DNA from: Kiritimatiellia bacterium
GTDB lineage: Bacteria > Verrucomicrobiota > Kiritimatiellia > RFP12 > UBA1067
Length of the DNA: 15,741 nt
Assembly: GCA_017521065.1 (NCBI GenBank)
Contig: JAFXEA010000074.1
Span: forward strand, 1-15,741
Reading direction: 5' to 3'
The position numbers and the translations under genes were made by a program. Under the pieces are notes generated by a model. The model was not told the DNA's origin. It made no database searches and saw nothing but the letters and a program-made list of their open reading frames with translations. Below are positions 1-7,767 of the stretch, in pieces (position 1 is the stretch's first letter; each line of letters opens with the position of its first letter).

Positions 1-1
1 C

Positions 2-622
2 TCCATCAAGTCGACATTCTCCAATAAAATCGCTTTCAAGAACGAAAGCTGTTATAACGAACGTCCCATGCATGTTCTGACTTGGACAAATATCCGTTGT
101 GATAACGTGGGCACACATACAGACGAGGTAGGGGAGAATTCCCTGATTGGAATTCTTCGCAATCGGACAGGACTTGACGGGTGGGATATGCCGAATACGA
201 ACGAGTGGGAAGTGGCTTGCCGAGCCGGAACGACCACAGGGCTCAACAGCGGAAAGAATCTGACATCCCGTTACGCGTCGTGTCCCAATCTGAACGAGGT
301 GTCGAGAAATTATTATAACAGCGGTACAAAAGACGAAGGTTACAGCGCGTCGACATGTGATGCGACGCAGGGTTTGGCTCCGGTTGGCTCCTATGCGCCA
401 AACGCATTCGGTCTTTACGATATGCACGGAAATGCGATCGAGTGGACGTTGGATCATTTTGCCCGTAGTTCAACTACTATGCCTTACGGCGCGTATCAGA
501 GAGGTGGAGCCTTTGATATGAATGCCACCCGTTCTTGCCGATCTTCATACCGGAACAATGCTGAACCGTGTCATTTCAATACTTTAAGAAACGGGTGCCG
601 CCTGATTCTGAAGTTCAACTAA
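2..622 (+). CDS. SUMF1/FGE-domain protein, C-terminal part (5' end outside window)
   Basis: The frame is open from base 2 with no start needed, so the gene begins upstream; 206 residues are visible. The segments NEWEVACRAGT, VGSYAPNAFGLYDMHGNAIEWT, YQRGGAFD and the closing NGCRLIL follow the order seen in the formylglycine-generating-enzyme (SUMF1, FGE-sulfatase) fold: the W-E-x-ACRAGT strand, the N-x-x-G-L-x-D-M-x-G-N-x-x-E-W signature and the RGG...R strand. True FGE uses a copper-binding cysteine pair shortly after the RGG motif. Here that stretch reads GGAFDMNATRSCRSSYRN, with only one cysteine, so sulfatase activation is doubtful and a binding or structural role is as likely. The stop overlaps the ribosome-binding site of the next gene 15 bases downstream, which suggests one transcript. 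SUMF1-domain proteins in this kind of organism are often exported, but the N-terminus is not visible. Confidence 0.85.
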   Translation, partial: SIKSTFSNKIAFKNESCYNERPMHVLTWTNIRCDNVGTHTDEVGENSLIGILRNRTGLDGWDMPNTNEWEVACRAGTTTGLNSGKNLTSRYASCPNLNEVSRNYYNSGTKDEGYSASTCDATQGLAPVGSYAPNAFGLYDMHGNAIEWTLDHFARSSTTMPYGAYQRGGAFDMNATRSCRSSYRNNAEPCHFNTLRNGCRLILKFN

Positions 623-637
623 GAGGAAATAGTCCAT

Positions 638-3016
638 ATGCGCATTTATGTGACTTTATTGTCTATTGCCGCTCTTCTTCCGGTATTTTGTCAGGGGGTT
701 ATTGTCGCCGAAAGAGGTGTGAAGCCGCAGTATGCCATTCGCTTTGCCGCAGACGCTGGAGAAAATGTGCGTTATGCCGCGCTGGAATTCGGTGATTATG
801 TCGAGCGGATTGTCGGCACAAAGTTGCCTATTGTGTCGGATGGATCCATGCCAACACCGCAGGTTAAGGAGAGTGAATCAGTTTCAGGTGTCTTATCCGC
901 GGAAATTCATGTTCCGCCTGTTCCGTCGCCAAGGTCGATAGTCTTGCGGGAAATTAAAGATCCGTCGCTTGGAGATGACGGCTTTACTGTAAGGATGGCG
1001 TCTGATGGCGATGTGATGGTTTCAGGTGGCAAACGAGGAGTCCTCTATGCTGTTTACGAACTGTTGGAGCGTTACGGAGGTGTCGGTTGGTTCGCAAGCT
1101 GGAGGACGGTTGTGCCGCAATGCGAGCGGTTTGAGCTGCCGGAAGGACTATATATCCGCGAGAAACCGGCGTTTCCTGTCCGCACTACTGCATGGCTCGA
1201 CAGTAAGCGCAACGGCGATTTATGTGCCCGGTTGCGGCTGAATGGCGTGAGATGCCCAGTGGAGGCGAAGCATGGAGGCTCAGGAATGCGCCCTGCGCGT
1301 GGCAACGGACATACCTTCCACCGCTATATGCCGCCCAAGGAATTTTTCGCAGAGCATCCGGAATACTATGCGCTGGACGAGGACGGGAAGCGCAATCCCG
1401 GCCAGCCTTGTCTGACGCATCCAGAGGTTCTTGCCATTTTCAAGGAACGTGTTCTCGGTTGGATGCGGAAATATTCGGATGGTGATTTGTATATGGTTAC
1501 GCAAAATGACAACCACATCTATTGTCGGTGCGATGGCTGCCGCCGTATATACGAGGAAGAAGGATCGCCGTCGGGTGCGGTTTTGCGGTTCGTCAATGCC
1601 ATCGCCGAACATGTCGAGCATGAATTCCCCGACAAAGTCGTAGAGACCTACGCCTACATGTGGTCGCAAGAACCTCCGCGTCATGTGCGTCCGCGCCGGA
1701 ATGTGATGATCTATCTCTGCAACGACGGAACGCAAGGCCCTCCCTACCTTAATCGGCACAAGACGCTCCTTGAGCAGCGCAATACGCGCTTTTCATTCGC
1801 AAAAACACTTGAAGCCTGGGCGAAGGTGGCTAGGCGGATTCATATCTTCGATTACAATACCAATTTTTCACGCACGTTCTATGCTTTCCCGATCGAATTG
1901 ACCTTTGCTCCAAATCTCCGTTTCTATCGAGATTGCGGTGTGGAATACGTTAATGGATACGGCGGCGAGTACACGCTGCATTCTGACTTCGCGGAGCTGA
2001 AACTCTGGCTCTATGCGAAGCTGGCGTGGAATCCAGACCAGGACGTTCAGTCGCTCTTGGCGCGCTTCTTCGAGGGTTATTACGGCGCTGCCGCGCCGAT
2101 GGCACGGGCGGCATTCGACATTCTTCAGCGCGAATATCCTGCAGACAAGTTTCTTGGCATGTACCAGCGCAACGAGGTAGTCTATTCCGACGAGACGTTG
2201 CGGAAGTGCGAGGCTCTCTGGGTGGCGGCGCTTGCGGCGGTGAAGGGCGATGAGGTGCTTGAGCGCAATGTCAGAATGTCTGCGCTCACGGTCGCATGGA
2301 TGCGCTTTGAGCGGCGTCCTCTGCCAAAAAGGTTTTTCGCGACTTGCAATCCGGAGGCGTTTTCGTTTCAAGATGCGGAGTCGATACGGCTTGTGTCGCA
2401 GATTAGAGCTGCTCTTGCCGAATGTCGGGATATTCGCCTTGCGGAGAATAAGCTTGATCGCGATGAACAGCTTGCAATGCTTTCTTTGGTTGAGAATCCT
2501 CCTGCTCCGCCGAAAAACTGTGTCGGGAAACTTCTGTTGGAGGAAAAGAGCATGACACGTTTGGCGTGGTCAAATCGCGCAAAGTTTGAGGATGATCCCA
2601 AGGCCGGAGACGGCAAGGCCATGCGATGCTTCAACAAGAGTCATGGTCCGTCCGCACAGCTTTCATTTGCCGACATTGCTTTTGATTCCGGAGCCAAGTA
2701 TCGGATTCGGGTGCGTGCAAGAATAGATCGTGGCGAGGCGGTAGACACGGCGGCGGCGCTTTCCATCTACATCCGGCGCAAAGGCCATGGATCACCGTTG
2801 GCGGCGAATGGGAAGAAAAGAGTGCGACGCACGTGGAAGGTTTCTGAAGTTTCGGAGGAATACGCCTGGTATGAACTTCCTGAGTGGACACCGAGAGGGG
2901 ATGAAGTGTTTTTTGTGATGCGCGGTAGCTGTGATGCGTGGCCGAAAAACTTCACGGCGAAAGATGTTCCTGACTCTGTCTGGATAGATTGCATTGAAAT
3001 TGTCCGGGAATTATGA
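638..3016 (+). CDS. Exported DUF4838 / glycosidase-like protein
   Basis: A 792-residue protein. The start is supported by AAGAGGAA at 621-628, which overlaps the upstream stop codon. Residues 1-25 form a Sec signal peptide (MR, then a hydrophobic run ending near FCQGVIVAE). Residues about 35-170 resemble the N-terminal domain seen before GH20/GH67/GH115-type catalytic domains (YAALEFGDYVERIVGTKLP, then GGKRGVLYAVYELLERYGGVGWF). Residues about 225-500 match DUF4838: the stretch around TQNDNHIYCRCDGC (residues 288-301, with C296, C298, C301) followed by SPSGAVLRFVNAIAEHVEH is typical. Residues about 625-790 look like a beta-sandwich of carbohydrate-binding type. DUF4838 has no proven reaction that I know of; a periplasmic or surface role on plant or host glycans is inferred from the fold and from the xylanase elsewhere in the window. 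It ends naturally at VWIDCIEIVREL. Confidence 0.88.
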   Translation: MRIYVTLLSIAALLPVFCQGVIVAERGVKPQYAIRFAADAGENVRYAALEFGDYVERIVGTKLPIVSDGSMPTPQVKESESVSGVLSAEIHVPPVPSPRSIVLREIKDPSLGDDGFTVRMASDGDVMVSGGKRGVLYAVYELLERYGGVGWFASWRTVVPQCERFELPEGLYIREKPAFPVRTTAWLDSKRNGDLCARLRLNGVRCPVEAKHGGSGMRPARGNGHTFHRYMPPKEFFAEHPEYYALDEDGKRNPGQPCLTHPEVLAIFKERVLGWMRKYSDGDLYMVTQNDNHIYCRCDGCRRIYEEEGSPSGAVLRFVNAIAEHVEHEFPDKVVETYAYMWSQEPPRHVRPRRNVMIYLCNDGTQGPPYLNRHKTLLEQRNTRFSFAKTLEAWAKVARRIHIFDYNTNFSRTFYAFPIELTFAPNLRFYRDCGVEYVNGYGGEYTLHSDFAELKLWLYAKLAWNPDQDVQSLLARFFEGYYGAAAPMARAAFDILQREYPADKFLGMYQRNEVVYSDETLRKCEALWVAALAAVKGDEVLERNVRMSALTVAWMRFERRPLPKRFFATCNPEAFSFQDAESIRLVSQIRAALAECRDIRLAENKLDRDEQLAMLSLVENPPAPPKNCVGKLLLEEKSMTRLAWSNRAKFEDDPKAGDGKAMRCFNKSHGPSAQLSFADIAFDSGAKYRIRVRARIDRGEAVDTAAALSIYIRRKGHGSPLAANGKKRVRRTWKVSEVSEEYAWYELPEWTPRGDEVFFVMRGSCDAWPKNFTAKDVPDSVWIDCIEIVREL

Positions 3017-3344
3017 AGTGTGTAATTCTGCCGACTTGAGAATTGCGGCACAAGTCAGCTGTCGTGATGCAAAAGGCAACACCAAAATGGAAATGGTGGT
3101 GAAGGACAACCGTGGATACGCATGGACGTACACAGTTCCTTTAACCGTAGAATGGAGTGATGTCATAATTCCTGCCGAGAAATTCCGGTATTACCGTCAT
3201 GCCAATGGTATCAAGCCGCCAGAAGGTACGGAGTTTGACATCGGTAGAGCTATAGATATCCATTTCGGAATAGGAGAATGGTTGTTTCCGGAATCGGCTG
3301 AAAAACCTCACGGAATTGCCGTTGCAGGCGTGATATTCGAATGA
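2988..3344 (+). pseudogene. C-terminal remnant of a carbohydrate-binding-like domain protein
   Basis: This frame opens at 2988, just after an in-frame TAG at 2985, and runs to the stop at 3342-3344. It overlaps the last 29 bases of the DUF4838 gene in a different frame. The possible starts are TTG 2994 and GTG 3018, neither with a ribosome-binding site; the first ATG (about 3087) falls inside the domain. The sequence (LRIAAQVSCRDAKG, WTYTVPLTVEWSDVIIPAE, IHFGIGEWLFPESAEKPHGI) reads as the last half of a beta-sandwich domain that commonly closes large exported glycoside hydrolases. There is no signal peptide. I read it as what remains of a second exported enzyme after a deletion fused its tail to the DUF4838 gene. 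A translationally coupled small protein is the alternative. Confidence 0.55.
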
Positions 3345-3368
3345 CTTCTCAGCAGAGGAGAAAAGGAG

Positions 3369-5729
3369 ATGTTGATGAAAAGGATTGCTGTGTTTTGTTT
3401 GATGGCATTGTTTTTTTGCGAATGCATGGGCGCCGCAGAATCTGACTTGAATCTGTTCAAGGCGCAGAACTATGCGAAACTGCGCAAGAAATTGCGAGCG
3501 TTTTATCCTGACGAATGTCACGACAGATGCAAGGATCCTTCGTATATGATTTCGGAGAAAGCGATAAATGCCGATTTAGATGAATATGCCGCTTCACATC
3601 CCGGATATGATGCCCTTGATCTGCGCCAGGCATGTTATCGTTCCATGCAGAAGCATTTCGTTCCGTATTTATTTGCCGAGTCGCCGTTCTATTTCGAGGC
3701 AGGGGTCAATGGCGGTTGGATCATGCATAGAGCACCGGCACGTGGAGTGAACCGCTTGTGCCGCCGGTTTTACAATGAGCAGTCGCTTGTTCCTGATGAG
3801 GAATTCCGCATCCTTGGTGCGCGAGCCAAGGCGGCATTGTCGTTATGCTGCGGACCATTCTCCGACGATATGCACCATGTGCCACCAATCCGAACAATTC
3901 TCAAGAAGGGTTTTGGCGGAGTTCGCGCGGAAGTCGCAGACGCTCTCGCAAAGTGCCCGAAGAGTGATTCTCACGGGCGAAAACAGCTCGAAACCGCCTT
4001 GCTGGGATTGGATACGATACGCGTGATTCAGCTTAAATTCGCCAACCGTGCCGAGGAGATTCTCGCATCGGGCGGTCTGGATGAACCATCACGCCGCCGC
4101 ATGGAGCGAATAGCCGCTTGTGCCAAACGTTGCCCATGGGAACCGCCCAAGACATTTTTCGAGGGCTTGAATACCTTGTGGTTCATTCGTGAGATTTTGG
4201 GATATGTTGATGGCGTGTGCATCTTTTCTCTTGGTCGACCTGATGCGATGCTGTACGATCTCTACAAGGCCGATATTTCTTCTGGGCGAATGACAGTGCA
4301 GGATGCGCGTGATTTGGTTGCACGTTGGCTTATTCATGCTGATGCCCATATGGATACGAATCTGACGATTGACAGTTATTCCGATCAAGAAGCAGAGATT
4401 CCTATGTCTCTTGGAGGCTGCGACAAAGATGGAAATCCAGTTTGGAATGAATTAACCGAAATGTTCTTAGATGCGCATTTGGGATGTGGTTGCGTTTATC
4501 CAAAACTGCATTGCCGGGTCGGTTCTAATTCCCCAGAGCCTTATCTACGTAAAATTAGCGAGCTTCTCATTAAGAGGCATGCCGTATTTACGCTTCTTAA
4601 TGATGACCGTTATGTGAAACAGTATATGGAGGAAGGGTTCTCTCCGGAAGACGCCCGTTCATATATTGGCGTTGGTTGTTGGAATGGATATATTGACTCG
4701 GTGATGGATGTGGAAGGAGCTAACTATACTTCTCTGATACGCATTCTTGAACTGACGATACATAAGAATCCAGAATTGGAGAAGGAGCTGCGCATTACTC
4801 TTGAATCATTTGATGAGGCTGAAACATTCGAAGAAGTGGAGTCTATAGCATACCGCAATTTTATACGCTTTTTCCGTGATGTGTTGGCGACTTATACACG
4901 TTATGGAGGCGTTAATGCGAAAGTGTTTCCGCATCCGGTGTATTCTGTGTGTTTACGTGGCGGTATTGAGTCGAGGCGAGATACGACTGAAGGTGGAGTT
5001 GCATCGCGTCCGCGAATTATGACTTTGGGATTTATAGGTAATGCAGTAGATTCACTTTGTGCAATCCGGCAGTTATGTTTTGTAGATAAGATATGCTCGT
5101 TGCAAGAGTTCTTGAATGTGGTTCGTTCTAATTGGGCGGGGAAAAGAGGTCAGGAATTGCGGATGAGAGCATTGGCGGCGCCATATTGGGGAGATGGCGG
5201 CAAAGTGTCTACAGGTATGATGTCGCGTTGGATGAAACGAATTCGTGACGACATCGAGGGATTTCGAAATGATCAAGGCGGACAATATCGTCTTGCGGTT
5301 TATGCCTATCGTGAGTTTATGTATTGGGGACAAAAAACAAAGTCAACGCCAGATGGACGCTTTAGCGGAGATAGGCTTGCGCAAGGGTTTAGTCCAAGCG
5401 AGTATCGTTGCAAGGAGGGTGTTACAACGGTTATGAATTCCATTGGCATGTTGCCGCATGAGGCATTATATGCTTCTAACGCAAATCTTACATTTGACCG
5501 TTCGGTAATGAATGAGGCTATCATGTCAGCAATAATTCGTGTCTTTGTGAAGAAAGGATCTCACATGATGCAGCCGAACTGTAATTCCGTTGAAGAACTT
5601 TTGGATGCGCAGAAGCATCCTGAACGGCATCAGGACATCATTGTGCGAGTGTGCGGTTTCTCGGCGCGGTTTGTGTCACTTTCCAAGCGTTGGCAGGATG
5701 AAGTAATCAAGCGTCATAGATTGAGATAG
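3369..5729 (+). CDS. Glycyl radical enzyme (pyruvate formate-lyase-like) with N-terminal signal peptide
   Basis: 786 residues, the usual size of a pyruvate formate-lyase-type glycyl radical enzyme. Family landmarks occur in order: SLGGCDKDGNPVWNELTEMF, PKLHCRVGSNSPEPYL, then LNDDRYVKQYMEEGFSPEDA leading to the active-site cysteine C437 in IGVGCWNG, TPDGRFSGDRLAQGFSPSE, and the radical loop RVCGFSARFVSLSKRWQDEV with the radical glycine at G763 (codon 5655-5657). The cysteine is followed by W-N-G instead of the common V-E-P/T, so I cannot assign a substrate. Unusually, the protein begins MLMKR-IAVFCLMALFF-CECMGAA-ES, a convincing Sec signal peptide with probable cleavage near GAA. There is no twin-arginine motif. 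Start 3369 is served by GAGGAG at 3355-3360; ATG 3375 is equally well served by AGGAG at 3364-3368, and both keep the signal peptide. No radical-SAM activase lies in the window. It is 24 bases after the preceding fragment and probably co-transcribed. Confidence 0.9.
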   Translation: MLMKRIAVFCLMALFFCECMGAAESDLNLFKAQNYAKLRKKLRAFYPDECHDRCKDPSYMISEKAINADLDEYAASHPGYDALDLRQACYRSMQKHFVPYLFAESPFYFEAGVNGGWIMHRAPARGVNRLCRRFYNEQSLVPDEEFRILGARAKAALSLCCGPFSDDMHHVPPIRTILKKGFGGVRAEVADALAKCPKSDSHGRKQLETALLGLDTIRVIQLKFANRAEEILASGGLDEPSRRRMERIAACAKRCPWEPPKTFFEGLNTLWFIREILGYVDGVCIFSLGRPDAMLYDLYKADISSGRMTVQDARDLVARWLIHADAHMDTNLTIDSYSDQEAEIPMSLGGCDKDGNPVWNELTEMFLDAHLGCGCVYPKLHCRVGSNSPEPYLRKISELLIKRHAVFTLLNDDRYVKQYMEEGFSPEDARSYIGVGCWNGYIDSVMDVEGANYTSLIRILELTIHKNPELEKELRITLESFDEAETFEEVESIAYRNFIRFFRDVLATYTRYGGVNAKVFPHPVYSVCLRGGIESRRDTTEGGVASRPRIMTLGFIGNAVDSLCAIRQLCFVDKICSLQEFLNVVRSNWAGKRGQELRMRALAAPYWGDGGKVSTGMMSRWMKRIRDDIEGFRNDQGGQYRLAVYAYREFMYWGQKTKSTPDGRFSGDRLAQGFSPSEYRCKEGVTTVMNSIGMLPHEALYASNANLTFDRSVMNEAIMSAIIRVFVKKGSHMMQPNCNSVEELLDAQKHPERHQDIIVRVCGFSARFVSLSKRWQDEVIKRHRLR

Positions 5730-5730
5730 G

Positions 5731-5843
5731 AATGCTGTGGGGACAGACCCTGCAGAAAGTACATACTGACCTTCGAGCGAGTACGTACTGACCCTCTGCG
5801 TTGCCCTTACTGACCCTTTTATAGGGAAAGTACATAGAAAGTG
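5731..5843. repeat. Dispersed 22-bp-period repeat, copy 1 (four units)
   Basis: It begins two bases after the glycyl radical enzyme stop with GGAATGCTGTGGGGACAGAC. The 9-mer TACTGACCC (or close variants) starts at 5742, 5764, 5786 and 5808, exactly 22 bases apart. The last unit, CTCTGCGTTGCCCTTACTGA, is nearly identical in copies 2 and 3. This copy has one unit more than the others. Confidence 0.85.
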
Positions 5844-5895
5844 CAGGAGGGGAAGAGAATTGAAGTAGAAGTTGGAGTGGAGGTTTCGGTTTAGC

Positions 5896-6008
5896 TCATG
5901 TGGCTCATGCCGTTTCTTCATGCGGCGTTTTGTTTTGGACATGGGGCGTTTGCTGTTTGGTCATGCGGCGTTTTGAAATCTTCATGCGGCGTTTCCCTCT
6001 CCGTCATG
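5896..6008. repeat. Degenerate 21-22 bp tandem array, consensus TCATGCGGCGTTT
   Basis: TCATG (once ACATG) starts at 5918, 5939, 5961, 5982 and 6004, spacings 21, 22, 21 and 22. Most units continue as CATGCGGCGTTT followed by a variable T-rich tail. Two shorter partial copies precede at 5896 and 5905. The period equals two helical turns. Confidence 0.8.
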
Positions 6009-6041
6009 GAGCACTCCCGTCCTGCCGCCATTGCGCCTGAG

Positions 6042-6115
6042 GTGTGAAGGGTGGTCACACAGAGATGTGAAGGGTAGTCACACCCCGATGTGATGGGTGA
6101 TCACACCGCGGTGTG
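6042..6115. repeat. 23-bp tandem array of GTGTGA-N7-TCACAC hairpins
   Basis: Three copies of (G/A)TGTGA(A/T)GGGT(G/A)(G/A)TCACAC start at 6042, 6065 and 6088, exactly 23 bases apart; a decayed fourth copy (GTGTG) starts at 6111. Each unit is a small inverted repeat with a 7-base loop. The second and third differ from the first by one to three bases. Confidence 0.82.
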
Positions 6116-6225
6116 TTTGTGGAGTTGTCGGTATCGTGAAATGGCGCGCATAAGTCCAATGCGGTAGGAACTGAGGCCGGCTTGAATTTTGATATTGCGA
6201 ATAAACCAAAGATTTTCTTGGTGGA

Positions 6226-7374
6226 TTATATACACCAAACGCTCGTGTCGGCAAAGTTGGCGGCAATCGGCATAGTCTCTCCAGAATAGATAACGCGACC
6301 ACGCTCTGCTTCAGGACAGATGTTAGCAAATGTTCTCAGCCCTTTGCACATGGAATCTGAAAATGTAGAAGAAGATTTGATTTCCAATGGATGAATTTTT
6401 CCGTCATCTTCAACAATCATGTCGATCTCGATGGATCCTGATGAGTTTCGGTAGAAATAGACATCAGATTCTTTTCCCTTGTTGAAACGGTGTTTTATTT
6501 CCTCGGAAACTACCAGATTTTCAAAAAGATTTCCTACAAGTGGATGTGTTGCGACCATTTCACTTGTGCGAATCCCAAGAAGATAAGATACCAGCCCTGT
6601 CTCAAAGAAGTATATTTTCGGTGCTTTGGTCTGACGTTTCCCGAAATTACGGTAGTAAGGTTTAAGAGGGAATATAATGTATGATGCCCGTAACACGCTT
6701 ATCCAGTTGGCAATGGTTTTGTCGCTCACTCCAACATCTGCTGCAAGTGCCTGACGATTGATCAGTTGACCAACACGGCCTGCAAGCAGTTTGATGAATA
6801 GTTCAAAGCGATCTATATCTGTTACGTTGAGTATCTTGCGGACATCTCGCTCGATGTATGTTCGGAAATAGTCTGCATAGAATCTTGTGGGCGGAATGTT
6901 CGAATTGTATATTCTCGGCATGCTGCCGGTGAATATCATGTCATTTCTTTTTGATGTGTTGAATCCAGCAGAAGCCAATTCATTCGCTGAAAGCGGAAGA
7001 AGCTCGGCGATGCCTGTTCTGCCGGCCAATGATTCGCTTATCGCTTGAGCCAGTTCTGGCTGATGTGATCCTGTAATGATGAAGCGCCCATTCCCACTAT
7101 TGTTATCAACCATAACTTGAATGAACTCGAGTAATTGCGGTGCTTTTTGGATTTCGTCGAGAATCATCCCGCTCGGAGCCGAAGCTATGAATGCCATAGG
7201 ATCAGCAAGTGCGGAATCTCGCACATGCGAAGATTCGAGATTAAAATAAGCATGTTTAGGAAACAATGCCTTAACAAGGGTCGTTTTGCCTGATTGACGA
7301 GGACCCATTACAGTGACAACTGGATAATATCCAGCCATTTCCTTTACAATGTCTGATATTTCACGCTTTATCAT
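6226..7374 (-). CDS. AAA_14/DUF4143 ATPase with PD-(D/E)XK-like C-terminus
   Basis: A 382-residue protein counted from the ATG at 7372-7374. Walker A is GPRQSGKTT (residues 24-32), Walker B is ILDEIQK (71-77), and the sensor strand is RFIITGSHQPEL (97-108). A winged-helix-like segment lies around residues 200-250 (LAADVGVSDKTIANWISVL), and DUF4143 follows. The C-terminus has IEIDMIV...PLEIKSS, giving D318, E331 and K333 in the D...ExK pattern of PD-(D/E)XK nuclease-like folds. The frame extends upstream to a TTG at 7425, but that codon lies in the -35 box of a good promoter, so the inner ATG, preceded by AAAGG, is chosen. The family (COG1373) is very widespread in gut bacteria and has no settled function. 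It converges on the glycyl radical enzyme gene. Confidence 0.88.
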   Translation of the reverse strand: MIKREISDIVKEMAGYYPVVTVMGPRQSGKTTLVKALFPKHAYFNLESSHVRDSALADPMAFIASAPSGMILDEIQKAPQLLEFIQVMVDNNSGNGRFIITGSHQPELAQAISESLAGRTGIAELLPLSANELASAGFNTSKRNDMIFTGSMPRIYNSNIPPTRFYADYFRTYIERDVRKILNVTDIDRFELFIKLLAGRVGQLINRQALAADVGVSDKTIANWISVLRASYIIFPLKPYYRNFGKRQTKAPKIYFFETGLVSYLLGIRTSEMVATHPLVGNLFENLVVSEEIKHRFNKGKESDVYFYRNSSGSIEIDMIVEDDGKIHPLEIKSSSTFSDSMCKGLRTFANICPEAERGRVIYSGETMPIAANFADTSVWCI

Positions 7375-7396
7375 CTCTTTAAAACCTTTTGGGTGT

Positions 7397-7425
7397 ATAA
7401 TATCACATTTGATAAAATCCTGCAA
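7397..7425 (-). promoter_or_regulatory. Promoter of the minus-strand DUF4143 ATPase
   Basis: On the minus strand, TTGCAG (7420-7425), a 17-base spacer, then TATTAT (7397-7402). The predicted transcript would begin near 7390, about 16 bases before the ATG. A direct repeat ACGATAT at 7451 and 7462 lies upstream of the -35 box. Confidence 0.55.
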
Positions 7426-7529
7426 TGTCGAATTTGTATTTCGGAATTACACGATATGGATACGATATTTGTAATGAAATTAGCGACATGGCGTGCTTTT
7501 CACTAAACCTAAAAACGGCTGTTGATTTC

Positions 7530-7702
7530 AACGCAGAGGCGAGATGCACCCGCGACGAGATGCACCTGCGACGAAGTCGTCAGGTTACCCGAGGCCACAG
7601 GCCGAGCCCCGTAGGGGGCGCAAGCGGTTGCGTCGTCGGGTTGCCTGAGCGACGCGAACCCGAAGGACCGCAAGGGGACGCGCGCCGCAAAGTAACGCAG
7701 AG
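7530..7702. repeat. GC-rich nested-hairpin element flanked by 9-bp direct repeats
   Basis: AACGCAGAG occurs at 7530-7538 and 7694-7702 and brackets about 155 GC-rich bases. Inside are two tandem 16-bp units, GAGATGCACC(C/T)GCGAC, at 7541-7556 and 7557-7572. An imperfect inverted repeat pairs TCAGGTTACCCGA (7580-7592) with TCGGGTTGCCTGA (7636-7648), and GCCCC-GTA-GGGGGC forms a hairpin at 7606-7619. This looks like a small non-autonomous mobile element with a target duplication; the boundaries are inferred. Confidence 0.5.
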
Positions 7703-7767
7703 AGACCCTGCAAAAAGTACGTACCGACCCTCAGCGTTGCCCGTACAGACCCTTTTTGTTAGGCATA
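7700..7767. repeat. Dispersed 22-bp-period repeat, copy 2 (three units)
   Basis: Units start at 7700 (GAGAGACCC), 7722 (TACCGACCC) and 7744 (TACAGACCC), again exactly 22 bases apart. It ends TTTTTGTTAGGCATAC, matching the right end of copy 3, and runs straight into cruciform A. Confidence 0.85.

Larger units (their letters stand above)
5730..6225. other. 496-bp non-coding region made of three periodic arrays
   Basis: No credible gene is present on either strand. From left to right it holds copy 1 of the 22-bp-period element, a short purine-rich stretch (about 5844-5895), a 21-22 bp periodic TCATG array (5896-6008), a 23-bp periodic array (6042-6115), and about 110 bases with nothing recognisable. 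The upstream gene points in from the left (+) and the DUF4143 gene ends on the right (-), so this is a convergent intergenic region and a promoter role is unlikely. Confidence 0.75.

Noticed and set aside
5676..5942. 88-codon minus-strand frame across the end of the glycyl radical enzyme gene
   Set aside because: It is antisense to the 22-bp-period repeat and the gene end, with no ribosome-binding site and no family features.
5742..6115. CRISPR array
   Set aside because: The units are directly tandem with a 21-23 bp period; there is no alternation of a conserved repeat with unique spacers of 25-40 bases, and no cas gene is in the window.
6111..6225. Minus-strand open stretch after the DUF4143 stop (about 40 codons, ENLWFIRNIKIQAGLSSY...)
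   Set aside because: It looks mildly protein-like but has no start, ends in the 23-bp array and matches nothing I can name.
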